From positions 1 through 33,683 of the forward strand of contig JAEUTQ010000032.1 in NCBI GenBank assembly GCA_016787445.1: a stretch of DNA of 33,683 nt. The letters are read 5' to 3'. Below are positions 1 to 8,900 of the stretch, one piece after another (positions within the stretch are counted from its first letter, which is position 1; every line of letters starts with the position of its first letter). The position numbers and the translations under genes are program-made. Below the pieces are notes generated by a model. It was not told where the DNA came from and ran no database searches. It saw only the letters and a program-made list of their open reading frames with translations. Source of the stretch: Bacteroidia bacterium (GTDB lineage Bacteria > Bacteroidota > Bacteroidia > B-17B0 > Aurantibacillaceae).

Positions 1-8
1 TATCTTTA
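1..8 (+). promoter_or_regulatory. Possible -7 promoter element of the aminotransferase-ridA unit
   Basis: TATCTTTA resembles the Bacteroidota -7 consensus TAnnTTTG with one mismatch and lies 14 bases before the ATG at 23. The -33 region falls outside the window, so this rests on one half-site only. Confidence 0.35.
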
Positions 9-22
9 TTAAAATTAATCCT

Positions 23-1330
23 ATGAACCGTCGCGATTTTTTTCTTAAAAGTGCAGGGGCTACAGCCGGACTTACCTTCCTGTCTGCAATCGATAAAGTA
101 TATGCTGCCGAATTGGATAATCAGGTGAACCGTATCGAAGGTTTATCGGCCTGTGATGCCGCTGCCGATGAGGATTTTTGGGGGTGGGTACGCGAAAGCT
201 ACACGGTTTCCCCAAATATCATTAATTTGAATAATGGTGGTGTAAGCCCTCAGCCAAAAGTGGTTCAGGATGCTCACATTCGTTTATATCAATACAGTAA
301 TGAAGCACCATCCTATTATATGTGGCGAATCTTAGATCAAGGTCGCGAAGGTTTGCGCGAAAAACTAGCGGAACTTTGTGGTGTTTCAATGGAGGAAATC
401 GCCATCAACCGTAACGCTACCGAAGGTTTGAATACAATTATTTTCGGCTTGAATTTAAAGGCCGGCGACGAAGTAGTTTTAAGTAAATACGATTACCCAA
501 ACATGATGAACGCCTGGAAACAGCGTGAAAAGCGGGACGGGATTAAATTGGTTTGGATAGATATTCCGCAACCATGCGAGGATGATAAACAAATTATTAA
601 ACTCTATGAGGATGCCATTACCTCTAAAACAAAAATCGTACACATTACGCACTTAATTAACTGGACCGGCAATATCGTTCCGGTAAAAGCCATTGCTGAT
701 ATGGCGCATAAAAAAGGCTGCGAAGTGATTGTAGATGCAGCGCATTCGTTCGGACACATCAATTTTAAAATCGAAGACACCGGCGCTGATTATTTCGCTA
801 CCTCTTTACATAAATGGTTGTGCGCGCCCTTTGGAAGCGGATTGATGTATATTAAGAAAGATAAAATTAAAAACATCTGGGCTTTGCTTTCGGCAGGAGA
901 ACCTGACGGAGATGATATTCGCAAATTTGAAGTATTGGGAACTCGTTCCTTTGCATCTGAAATGGCTATAGGTACTGCGGTTGATTTTCATAATGTAATT
1001 GGCGCGAAACGTAAAGAAGAAAGATTACGTTATTTAAAAAATTACTGGTACAATAAAGTGAAGGATTTGCCGAATGCTAAATTCTGGACCTCACGCAAAG
1101 ATCAATATTCTTGTGCTATTGGTGTGATTGGATTTGAAGGCTGGAAGGCAAATCAGGTGGAAGCAAAATTAATGGAGAAACATAAAATTCATTCCGTTTC
1201 CATGATCTACGAAAAAGTTGATGGCATTCGTGTTGCGCCAAACGTGTATACATCCATTCGTGATTTGGATGTATTGGTGAAGGGTTTAACTGAAATTTCG
1301 AAAATGGAACCGCCTAAAGATTCTAAGTAA
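23..1330 (+). CDS. Tat-exported class V PLP aminotransferase / isopenicillin-N-epimerase-like protein
   Basis: A 435-residue fold-type I PLP enzyme of the class V aminotransferase superfamily (cysteine desulfurase / isopenicillin-N epimerase-like). The N-terminus carries a twin-arginine signal (NRRDFFLK, then a hydrophobic stretch ending near VYAAE, residue 30), so export as a folded holoenzyme is likely. The PLP core shows the cofactor aspartate in VDAAHS (D238) and the Schiff-base lysine in TSLHKWL (K264). The substrate cannot be read from sequence: family members act as lyases, epimerases or transaminases. The stop codon overlaps the ATG of the downstream ridA-like gene by one base (TAATG), so the two are probably translated together, and both have N-terminal export or anchor segments. 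The family call is firm and the reaction open. Confidence 0.88.
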   Translation: MNRRDFFLKSAGATAGLTFLSAIDKVYAAELDNQVNRIEGLSACDAAADEDFWGWVRESYTVSPNIINLNNGGVSPQPKVVQDAHIRLYQYSNEAPSYYMWRILDQGREGLREKLAELCGVSMEEIAINRNATEGLNTIIFGLNLKAGDEVVLSKYDYPNMMNAWKQREKRDGIKLVWIDIPQPCEDDKQIIKLYEDAITSKTKIVHITHLINWTGNIVPVKAIADMAHKKGCEVIVDAAHSFGHINFKIEDTGADYFATSLHKWLCAPFGSGLMYIKKDKIKNIWALLSAGEPDGDDIRKFEVLGTRSFASEMAIGTAVDFHNVIGAKRKEERLRYLKNYWYNKVKDLPNAKFWTSRKDQYSCAIGVIGFEGWKANQVEAKLMEKHKIHSVSMIYEKVDGIRVAPNVYTSIRDLDVLVKGLTEISKMEPPKDSK

Positions 1331-1779
1331 TGATTCGTTTAATTTTTGTTTTGGCGGCTTTAGCCCTAGGTGTGTTTGCTTATTTTTTTGATGGCAACGA
1401 AACTGAGCATGAAGTAATCTTCACCGCTTCTGCACCCATGCCTATTGGTCCGTATAGCCAGGGCATAAAGGTGGGAAATACTTTGTACGTATCCGGACAA
1501 ATCGGAATGGACACGAATGGAAAATTAGATTCGGCAAGCATACAGGCTGAAGTGATGCAAGCTTTGAAAAATGTGGAAGCCATAGTGAAGATGGCAGGCA
1601 TGGAAATGAAGCATGTAGTGAAATCTACTTTGTATGTTAAAGACCTAAGTCATTTCGCGAAGATTAATGAAGTGTACGGTTTATTTTTTCCAATTGATCC
1701 ACCGGCCCGCGAGACGGTTCAGATAAGTGTTTTACCGAAAAACGCACACTTTGAAATTTCGGTGGTGGCTATTAAATAA
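1330..1779 (+). CDS. Membrane-anchored RidA-family (YjgF/UK114) enamine/imine deaminase
   Basis: A 149-residue protein with a complete RidA domain from about residue 29. Typical RidA proteins are about 130 residues and cytosolic; this one has an extra N-terminal hydrophobic segment (about residues 2-20, no lipobox), so it should be an anchor or uncleaved signal facing the periplasm. Visible RidA features are the PIGPYSQ start, the VSGQIG strand, the conserved arginine in PPARETVQ (R127) and the glutamate in HFEIS (E142). RidA enzymes hydrolyse reactive enamines/imines released by PLP enzymes. The gene overlaps by one base a gene for an exported PLP enzyme, which fits a shared compartment and job. 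Its last codons recur in a decayed copy at 4232-4265. Confidence 0.87.
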   Translation: MIRLIFVLAALALGVFAYFFDGNETEHEVIFTASAPMPIGPYSQGIKVGNTLYVSGQIGMDTNGKLDSASIQAEVMQALKNVEAIVKMAGMEMKHVVKSTLYVKDLSHFAKINEVYGLFFPIDPPARETVQISVLPKNAHFEISVVAIK

Positions 1780-1787
1780 TTTTCTGC

Positions 1788-4196
1788 CTGAAAAAAGTCA
1801 CATTAATACTCTTTTATACATTCTTGCTGTTGCAGGGTTTGTCAGCACAAACTATAATTAAGGGTGTTGTGAAAAATGAGCAGGGAAGTGTTGTGCCTTT
1901 TGCTAATATTGGCATTCTTCGCAGTAATGACTCTTCGTTTGTACAAGGAAGTTTAGGAACCGCAACCGGTGAATTCGGTTTAAATGTTCCTGCTAATGAA
2001 AAATTTATTTTAAAAGTATTTGCCATCGACTTTGAAGACTATTTTTCGGAGGTCTCAACTAGTGTTGATACTATTGAACTTACGGTAAGCATGGTTCCAA
2101 AAAGAATAAATTTAAATGAGGTTTCAGTTACGGTCATAAAAAGTACAATTGAGCAAAAGAACGGAAACTTTATTGTTAATATTGAAAGTAGCAGTCTTTC
2201 CAATGGTTACAATGCATTTGAACTCATGTCGAAATTACCGGGTGTTATTATTGATGAAAACAATAATATATTAGTGAACGGACAGACAGGAGTGAGGGTG
2301 ATGATTGACGGACGGATTCAGCAATTAAGCGGTAATCAATTGGTGAATTTTTTGAAAAGCTTACAATCTTCTAATATCTCTAAGATTGAAATTTTAAAAA
2401 ATCCTCCAAGCTCCATCGACGCTTCAGGTGGCGCAGGAATAATTCATATCTACACACGAAAAAATAAAATAACAGGTATGAGTGGCAACGTTAACGCCAC
2501 AGCTTCTCAAGGATTTTATTGTAATACGGATGGAGGATATTCGATTAATTATTTAGGAAAGAAAATATCTCTTAGTCATTCGTTGAGTTTAATGAAAGAA
2601 AAATACCATGTCAATCATAGGTTTGATAGAAAAATTTCCTATAATGATACTGTTACCGAACTTAATTCCAGAACCATCGAATTAAACGGTGGTAACTTTT
2701 TTTCGGCAGCTTTAGGTTTGGATTGGACAGTTAATAAGCGGAATATAATTGGCATAAGATTTAGTGGTGATGGAGGGAAAGGAATGCCTCAAAATACAGG
2801 AACCGTTTATGCGAGTGATAATAATTTGGGTTATTCCCGTTTAAATTATATAGTAACGACTCCTAACCCTTGGTACTATTTAAATTTTAATATTAATAGT
2901 GAGCATTTGATAGACACTAATCAATCAAGTATTCGTGTGTCATTTGATTATAGTCCTAATTATGATCTCTATGATGGTCGGCTTGAGAATTATTTTTCAG
3001 ATGCAGGAGTTTCTAATGTATTACCGCCTTTAATCATGTATAATAAAAACAAGCTCAATTTTGACATCTATTCCGGTAAAATTGATCTGGTCAAAAAACT
3101 AAAAAAAGATTACACATTTGAGGCAGGGATAAAGGCTGCGATTCAAAAAATGAGAAGTGAGATAACTCTTGATAGAATGGACAATAACAGCGGGCATCTT
3201 ATTCGAGATACGGTTTATTCTAATGTTTTTGAGTTCCGTGAGAATACAGAGGCGGGTTATTTGGCGTTAAGCAAAAGTTTAAACAAAATTAATCTTCAAG
3301 TTGGTTTGAGAGGTGAGTATACTTCGTTATATGCTCACAGTATAACCGGTAAAATCAATTACCGAACTGATTATTTTAAATTATTTCCAAATATGAATTT
3401 GGAATATTCGGTAAACGAGAGCAATCAATTAAATTTTAATTACAACAGAAGGATTAATAGACCAAATTATAATAATTTCAATCCGTATAAAACCTATCAG
3501 AATCTTTTGATGTCCTCAACCGGTAATTCTTATTTAATCCCGGATTTAATTAATGCGTTTGAGTTAAGTCATTCGTATAAGAGTAGTTTTTCGCATGCTT
3601 TGAAATATTTCTGGCATCAGAATTACTTAACTGATGTTACCATACAAAACGATTCTACAAAAGAAGTTTCAGCCTATTTTGTGAACTTGACGTATGGAAG
3701 AATGTTAGTTTATAGTTTGTTCTTTAATAAAGATTTATTTAAGTGGTGGCATTTTTCTTTAAATGGATGGTTTGCTTACCGTGAGTATAAGGGAGTGATT
3801 TTTGAAAAGAATTACGCTGCGTACGGCAATGGAGCATCAGTAAGCCTGAATAATGAACTCATAATAAAAAACACAACTCGACTTGAACTAAACGCTAAAT
3901 ATATATACCCAGGTATGATTGGAGTCTTTAATATACAGCCACGATGGGGAGTTTTCGCTTCAGTGAAACAAACATTTTTGAAGGAGAAGCTTTCCGTTTT
4001 GATTGGATTGGAAGATATCTTTTTTACAATGAATGGGGCAAACAGAGTGAAGTTTCAGGATCAAGACTGGTACATTCAAGCCACTAACGATACCAGACGA
4101 ATTAAGATTTCAATTAATTATCAGTTTGGGAGCGTAAAGGTTGACATGCGCGAGGTAATTAGTAATGAAGACGAAAAATCTCGAATAGGTAAATAG
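1788..4196 (+). CDS. Outer-membrane TonB-receptor-like beta-barrel protein
   Basis: About 802 residues if translated from the CTG at 1788. That start gives a clean signal peptide (Lys-Lys, then VTLILFYILLLQG, cleavage near LSAQ); the next candidate, TTG at 1824, would cut the hydrophobic core in half, and no ATG fits. After the signal come a carboxypeptidase-regulatory-like beta-sandwich (about residues 20-105), a plug domain with ELMSKLPGV and the VMIDGR strand (about 125-225), and a long barrel of the OMP_b-brl_3 type found in SusC/TonB-dependent families. Such proteins take up ligands through the outer membrane or act as assembly-linked barrels; the ligand is unknown. It starts 8 bases after the ridA stop, on the same strand. 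Base composition looks more AT-rich than the upstream pair (impression, not computed). Confidence 0.82.
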   Translation: MKKVTLILFYTFLLLQGLSAQTIIKGVVKNEQGSVVPFANIGILRSNDSSFVQGSLGTATGEFGLNVPANEKFILKVFAIDFEDYFSEVSTSVDTIELTVSMVPKRINLNEVSVTVIKSTIEQKNGNFIVNIESSSLSNGYNAFELMSKLPGVIIDENNNILVNGQTGVRVMIDGRIQQLSGNQLVNFLKSLQSSNISKIEILKNPPSSIDASGGAGIIHIYTRKNKITGMSGNVNATASQGFYCNTDGGYSINYLGKKISLSHSLSLMKEKYHVNHRFDRKISYNDTVTELNSRTIELNGGNFFSAALGLDWTVNKRNIIGIRFSGDGGKGMPQNTGTVYASDNNLGYSRLNYIVTTPNPWYYLNFNINSEHLIDTNQSSIRVSFDYSPNYDLYDGRLENYFSDAGVSNVLPPLIMYNKNKLNFDIYSGKIDLVKKLKKDYTFEAGIKAAIQKMRSEITLDRMDNNSGHLIRDTVYSNVFEFRENTEAGYLALSKSLNKINLQVGLRGEYTSLYAHSITGKINYRTDYFKLFPNMNLEYSVNESNQLNFNYNRRINRPNYNNFNPYKTYQNLLMSSTGNSYLIPDLINAFELSHSYKSSFSHALKYFWHQNYLTDVTIQNDSTKEVSAYFVNLTYGRMLVYSLFFNKDLFKWWHFSLNGWFAYREYKGVIFEKNYAAYGNGASVSLNNELIIKNTTRLELNAKYIYPGMIGVFNIQPRWGVFASVKQTFLKEKLSVLIGLEDIFFTMNGANRVKFQDQDWYIQATNDTRRIKISINYQFGSVKVDMREVISNEDEKSRIGK

Positions 4197-4231
4197 CTAA
4201 ACTTTCTTCTCATATTGCAAACTAATAATTA

Positions 4232-4265
4232 ACACTTTGAAATTTCGGTAGTGGCGGTGAAGTAA
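4232..4265 (+). pseudogene. Remnant of a ridA 3' end
   Basis: These bases read, in frame, as the last ten codons plus stop of a RidA protein (HFEISVVAVK*), matching the end of the intact gene at 1746-1779 (HFEISVVAIK*). The first 18 bases are identical, and most later differences are third-position, so the copy looks like the tail of a once-functional homologue rather than a fresh duplication. Upstream the frame is closed at once by TAA. The intact receptor gene lies between the two tails. Confidence 0.6.
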
Positions 4266-4292
4266 ATTCAAAATATAAAAACTAAAATTATT

Positions 4293-4835
4293 TTAATCCT
4301 TATTTACTAGAATGATTTTGTAATTATTAGTGATTGTCGTTGTTAAAACTAGTTTTTTTTTGGTAAGCTCTTTGATGCTCCAAACCGTTTGTTCCTTAAG
4401 TTCAGGTTTAAATATGTTACGCTCACAATAGTAAAAGTTGTTTTTTAGTTCACATTGAATGGCGTCGACTGGAAAGTAAACAAGGTAGTTCATTCCTGTA
4501 TAAAACGTAATTGATTTTTCGTCTTTGTTTATATTTATATGATCTTTATACAAAAACCTATAAACCACTATGTCTTTGCTTCTCCAATCATTTATGACAA
4601 AATCAGCAAAATTCTTCTTGAAATTTGGAATGTCTTGAACCCCTGCTATTAGGTTGGTAGAATCAATACCATTCACAATGTAAGCGTCTAACTCCCATGT
4701 CTTTTTTATTGCGTCTTTCCTTCCTCCAAATAGATGCTTGTAGGTAAGGCTCACTAATCCCCCATCAGGATATTTTTTACACGTACTTAGTGTGATGATG
4801 ATGAATGAGTGTAATATTATCCTAAAAAACTTCAT
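4293..4835 (-). CDS. Hypothetical lipoprotein
   Basis: A 180-residue protein of no recognised family. It begins with a short charged and hydrophobic signal peptide ending in a lipobox (ITLSTC), so the mature protein should start at a lipidated cysteine followed by Lys-Lys. The remainder is mixed alpha/beta with many aromatics and ends in a run of beta-strand-like residues, as in small Bacteroidota calycin-type lipoproteins; that comparison is only an impression. It lies just downstream of the ABC exporter on the same strand, 54 bases away, and may be read from the same transcript. A real gene is likely because of the start, lipobox and full-length frame. Confidence 0.6.
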   Translation of the reverse strand: MKFFRIILHSFIIITLSTCKKYPDGGLVSLTYKHLFGGRKDAIKKTWELDAYIVNGIDSTNLIAGVQDIPNFKKNFADFVINDWRSKDIVVYRFLYKDHININKDEKSITFYTGMNYLVYFPVDAIQCELKNNFYYCERNIFKPELKEQTVWSIKELTKKKLVLTTTITNNYKIILVNKD

Positions 4836-4889
4836 GGCCCTTTTTAATAAAGTAAAATGTGTTGGAATTTCTTAAGAAAAGATAGTAAT

Positions 4890-6644
4890 TTAAACTATCT
4901 CTTCAAACTGCATCTCGTACAATTTTTTGAAAAGCCCGTCTTTTGAAAGTAATTCTTGTTGTGTTCCTTGCTCTGCAATTTCACCTTTCTCAAATACCAT
5001 GATTTTGTTGGCATTTTTGATAGTGGCTAAACGGTGCGCAATGATGATCGATGTTCTCCCCTTGCTTATTTTATCCAAGGCTAATTGCAACAATTGCTCG
5101 GTATGCGTATCAATGGTTGAGGTGGCTTCATCCAAAATAAATATTTTCGGATTGTAAACATAAGCACGTATAAACGCGATTAATTGTCTTTGTCCTGCCG
5201 ATAAAGTAATCCCTCTTTCCTTTACCACATAATCGTAGCCTCCCGGTAAGGTTAAAATAAAATCATGTAAACCGATTTTCTTGGAGGCTTCAATCACTTC
5301 TTTACGCGTAATGCTGTCGTTATGTAAGGTAATGTTGTTCACAATGCTGTCGTTAAACAAATGCACATCCTGCAATACAACACCGGTATTTTTACGCAAT
5401 TCTTCTAAGCTGTAATCCTTAATGTTGGTTCCGTCTAAACAAATCTCACCTTTATTTATTTCGTAGAAACGGCTTAATAAATTTATAACGGTCGACTTAC
5501 CTGCACCCGTGGCGCCAACCATGGCTACTGTTTCTCCGGCTTTAATACTGAATGAAACATTTTTTAATACAAAGTGCTCGTTGTTATAGGCAAACCAAAC
5601 ATTTTTAAATTCAATATCGCCACTTACATTGGCTAAATCTTTGCTGCCTTTATCTTCAATAATTTCATTGGTGTCTAATACCTTAAACACACGGTCGGCT
5701 GCAACAATTCCCATTTGCAAAGTGTTTAAACGATCAGCGAGCATGCGGATAGGACGGAATAGCATATTCACCATCATCACAAAGAATGTAATGTCGCCCA
5801 ATCCTAAGTTCATCGAATTGTTTTTTACACCGATGTACCAGAGCAATAAGGCAATCGCAATGGCGGATAATATTTCTACTACAGGGAAAAAGATAGAGTA
5901 ATACCAAATGGAACGTATGTTGGCTTTGCGGTGCTTGTCGTTAATTTCAATGAACTTTTCGTATTCCTGTTCCTCCCGGTTAAATAATTGAACAATACGC
6001 ATGCCGGTAATGTGTTCCTGTGTAAACGTATTTAAAGCAGCAACGGCATTTCTTACTTCGGTAAATGTTTTCTTTACGCCATTCTTAAATAAGTTGGTCG
6101 CAATCATTAAAAGCGGAATGGTGCTTAGTACAATTAATGTAAGCACCCAATTTTTATAAAGCATTACACTCACAAATGTGATAAGCATTAAAATATCGCC
6201 GCTAATAACAATAAAGCCTGAGGAAAATACCTCACTTAAACTTTCAATATCCGAAATGGCGCGTGTAACCAAAGTACCCACCGGCGTATTATCAAAATAA
6301 GAGTTTTTTAATTTGAGAATGTGGTTGTACACCTGATTGCGCAAATCCTTTACAATATTTTGCCCTAGATAATTGGTAACATAAATATTCGCGAATTGCA
6401 TCACTGCTTCAAATACTAACGCGCCAAAAATCAAAAAGCCAATAGTGTTGAGTGCGGAAAGGTTTTGAGTATCGCCTACAAATTGATTGAGCGCTTTGTT
6501 GATGAGTAATGGTCGCACCACGGCAAATCCGGATAGTACCAATGTAATAACCAAAGCCGCAATGAAATGTTTCTTATACGGATTCGTATAAGAAAGTAAT
6601 CTCTTTAATAGACCTAAGTTTAATTTATTTTTTTGCTCGCTCAA
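4890..6644 (-). CDS. ABC exporter, fused membrane and ATPase domains (MsbA/YheH-like)
   Basis: A 584-residue half-transporter with six predicted membrane helices in residues 25-310 followed by a complete nucleotide-binding domain. Visible ATPase motifs are Walker A GATGAGKST (377-385), the Q-loop glutamine near 425, the signature LSAGQ (481-485, an alanine variant of LSGGQ), Walker B IFILDE (501-506) and the switch histidine in IIIAHR (H537). It should work as a homodimer or pair with another half-transporter in the inner membrane, exporting lipids or hydrophobic compounds; the substrate cannot be inferred. Its first 20 bases overlap the 3' end of truA, so the two genes are probably co-transcribed. 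Confidence 0.92.
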   Translation of the reverse strand: MSEQKNKLNLGLLKRLLSYTNPYKKHFIAALVITLVLSGFAVVRPLLINKALNQFVGDTQNLSALNTIGFLIFGALVFEAVMQFANIYVTNYLGQNIVKDLRNQVYNHILKLKNSYFDNTPVGTLVTRAISDIESLSEVFSSGFIVISGDILMLITFVSVMLYKNWVLTLIVLSTIPLLMIATNLFKNGVKKTFTEVRNAVAALNTFTQEHITGMRIVQLFNREEQEYEKFIEINDKHRKANIRSIWYYSIFFPVVEILSAIAIALLLWYIGVKNNSMNLGLGDITFFVMMVNMLFRPIRMLADRLNTLQMGIVAADRVFKVLDTNEIIEDKGSKDLANVSGDIEFKNVWFAYNNEHFVLKNVSFSIKAGETVAMVGATGAGKSTVINLLSRFYEINKGEICLDGTNIKDYSLEELRKNTGVVLQDVHLFNDSIVNNITLHNDSITRKEVIEASKKIGLHDFILTLPGGYDYVVKERGITLSAGQRQLIAFIRAYVYNPKIFILDEATSTIDTHTEQLLQLALDKISKGRTSIIIAHRLATIKNANKIMVFEKGEIAEQGTQQELLSKDGLFKKLYEMQFEEIV

Positions 6645-7401
6645 GGAAAATGTCTTTAGGATATTGAATATCGGTTAAAAATAAAGCGTGTGCCGGAGCC
6701 GACATGCCGGCTTCTGTTCTGTTTTTTTGTTGAATGATTTTCCGGAATTCATCCAATGTAATTTTATTTCTTCCCACTTGCATGAGTGTTCCTACAATTG
6801 CTCTTACCATGTTGCGTAAAAAGCGATCGGCGGTAATAACAAAACACCATTCATTATCGTCGAGTTGCACCCATTGTGCTTCCGAAACATAACAGATATT
6901 GGTTTTGGTTTGGGTATTTACTTTGCTAAAACTGGTAAAATCTTCAGTCTCTAACAAAATATCCGCAGCCATGTTCATGAGTTCAAAATCAATATGTCCG
7001 TATTGGTACCAACTCAAATTTTCAATGAAAGGATTTTTGTGTTTATGTAAATAGTAATGATACGTTCTTTCGGTCGCATCAAAGCGGGCATGCGCTTCTT
7101 CTTGTACAGGCAGTATATCAAAAATACTGATGTCGTTAGGTAAAACGGTATTTAGCTTATAAACCCAATGTTCTATTTGTTCTTCAAAACCCGGAGCCGA
7201 ATAATCGAAATGCGCGTAATAATTGCGGGCATGTACACCTGTATCCGTTCTGCCACAGCCCACCACTTCAATTTTATCTTTCAGAAGCATGGTTAGTTTT
7301 TCTTCCAGCACCTGTTGTATGGTATTAGGCGTATTATGCTGCGTTTGCCATCCGTTATAGCGGGTGCCATTATAAGCAAGCTGAAGAAAATAACGCGGCA
7401 T
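6625..7401 (-). CDS. truA: tRNA pseudouridine(38-40) synthase TruA
   Basis: A 258-residue protein of typical TruA length. The N-terminal motif RYFLQLAYNGTRYNGWQ and the catalytic motif GRTDTGVHA, with nucleophile aspartate D53, are both present, and the C-terminal RFLRNMVRAIVGTL stretch matches the family. TruA converts uridines 38-40 of the tRNA anticodon arm to pseudouridine. It is divergent from the rlmD gene, sharing a 48-base intergenic region, and overlaps the ABC exporter gene downstream by 20 bases. Confidence 0.96.
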   Translation of the reverse strand: MPRYFLQLAYNGTRYNGWQTQHNTPNTIQQVLEEKLTMLLKDKIEVVGCGRTDTGVHARNYYAHFDYSAPGFEEQIEHWVYKLNTVLPNDISIFDILPVQEEAHARFDATERTYHYYLHKHKNPFIENLSWYQYGHIDFELMNMAADILLETEDFTSFSKVNTQTKTNICYVSEAQWVQLDDNEWCFVITADRFLRNMVRAIVGTLMQVGRNKITLDEFRKIIQQKNRTEAGMSAPAHALFLTDIQYPKDIFLERAKK

Positions 7402-7428
7402 CTCTGTCTGATTTCGTTTAATTATTAA

Positions 7429-7436
7429 TACCTTTG
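7429..7436 (+). promoter_or_regulatory. -7 promoter element of the rlmD-like gene
   Basis: TACCTTTG is an exact match to the Bacteroidota -7 element TAnnTTTG and ends 13 bases before the ATG at 7450. The best upstream half-site is TCTG 18 bases earlier (7407-7410), a partial match to the -33 TTTG. Confidence 0.55.
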
Positions 7437-7449
7437 TGCCTCACAAATT

Positions 7450-8856
7450 ATGGGCAAAGTTAGCAAGAATATTGTTTTAAATGATGTAGAAATTATTGAT
7501 ACTTCTGCGGAAGGTAAATCGGTAGCCAAACACGAGGGAATGGTGATTTTTTGCGACGGCGGTGTGCCCGGCGATATTGTGGATTTAAACATTTACCGCA
7601 AAAAAAGTAAAATGGCGGAAGCAAAGGTGATTGCGATTAAGAAACCTTCGCCCAACCGTATTGAGCCTGTGTGTAAGCATTTTGGCGTTTGCGGAGGTTG
7701 TAAATGGCAGGCCATGAGTTACGAATCGCAATTAACATTTAAGCAGAAATTTGTGAGCGATGCTTTAGTGAGAATTGGTAAATTGGATATTCCTGAAATC
7801 ACGCCTATTTTCGGAAACCACGAAGCTTACTTCTACAGAAATAAACTGGAATTTTCGTTTAGCAATAAAAAGTGGCTAACGGATGATCAGATTAAAAGCG
7901 GCGAAGAAATCAGTAATCGTGATGCTTTGGGTTTTCACATTCCGGGACGTTTTGATAAAGTTTTGGATGTAGATAAATGTTTTTTGCAGCCTGATCCTTC
8001 CAATGATATTCGTAATGCCGTGCGAGATTATGCGCACAAAAACAATCTTAGTTTTTACGACATCAGAGATAAAGGCGGTTTTTTACGCACTTTAATGATT
8101 CGTATAACAGGTATCGGTGAAGTGATGGTATTGGTAGGCGTGTATGAATGGTTGGAAAAAGAGCTTTTCGCTTTGCTGGAATTTCTCAAAAATCAATTCC
8201 CTCAAATAACATCTTTACAGTACACACATTCACATAAAGCGAATGATAGTTTTGAAGGCTTAGAGATAAAAACCTATGCGGGCCGTGATTTTATTTACGA
8301 AGAAATGGAGGGATTGAAATTTAAAATCAGCGCCAAGTCATTTTACCAAACCAATTCTAAACAAGCGTACAATTTATACAAGTTTACCCGCGATTTTGCA
8401 GGTTTATCAGGTAATGAATTAGTGTACGATTTATATACAGGTACAGGAACCATTGCTAATTTTGTGGCGCGTCATTGCAAGAAAGTAGTAGGGGTGGAGT
8501 ACGTTGAAGATGCAGTGAAGGATGCGCGTACCAACTCAAAGGAGAACGGTATCACAAATACCTATTTTGTGGCCGGTGATATGAAGAATATTTTAACGGA
8601 TGCTTTTATTGCAGAACAAGGAAAACCGGATGTTATCATTACAGATCCTCCGCGTGCAGGTATGCATGAGGATGTAGTAAAAGTTATATTGAATGCAGCG
8701 CCTGAGAAAATAGTTTATGTAAGTTGCAATCCTGCCACACAAGCGCGCGATTTAGCTTTGATGCAGCACATGTATAAAGTGGTGAAGGTTCAACCGGTGG
8801 ATATGTTTCCTCAAACAGCGCACGTAGAAAATGTTGTTTTGTTAGTTAAAATCTAA
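7450..8856 (+). CDS. rlmD: 23S rRNA (uracil-5-)-methyltransferase, RlmD/RumA family
   Basis: A 468-residue SAM-dependent RNA m5U methyltransferase. It has an N-terminal TRAM domain (about residues 8-65), an iron-sulfur cluster site with cysteines C75, C81 and C84 in VCKHFGVCGGCKW plus C177 in DVDKCF, the SAM-binding loop DLYTGTGTI, the nucleophile motif VSCNPATQARD (C426) and the terminal base glutamate in HVENVVLL (E460). The four cysteines fit the 4Fe-4S enzymes RumA/RlmD rather than TrmA. Bacteroidota often carry two paralogues, RlmD- and RlmCD-like, so the exact uridine (1939 or 747) is not certain. It is followed 44 bases later by miaE, another RNA-modification gene. Confidence 0.88.
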   Translation: MGKVSKNIVLNDVEIIDTSAEGKSVAKHEGMVIFCDGGVPGDIVDLNIYRKKSKMAEAKVIAIKKPSPNRIEPVCKHFGVCGGCKWQAMSYESQLTFKQKFVSDALVRIGKLDIPEITPIFGNHEAYFYRNKLEFSFSNKKWLTDDQIKSGEEISNRDALGFHIPGRFDKVLDVDKCFLQPDPSNDIRNAVRDYAHKNNLSFYDIRDKGGFLRTLMIRITGIGEVMVLVGVYEWLEKELFALLEFLKNQFPQITSLQYTHSHKANDSFEGLEIKTYAGRDFIYEEMEGLKFKISAKSFYQTNSKQAYNLYKFTRDFAGLSGNELVYDLYTGTGTIANFVARHCKKVVGVEYVEDAVKDARTNSKENGITNTYFVAGDMKNILTDAFIAEQGKPDVIITDPPRAGMHEDVVKVILNAAPEKIVYVSCNPATQARDLALMQHMYKVVKVQPVDMFPQTAHVENVVLLVKI

Positions 8857-8900
8857 TCTCGAAATCAAGGAATCGTTAACATGTAACTAGAAATAGAATC

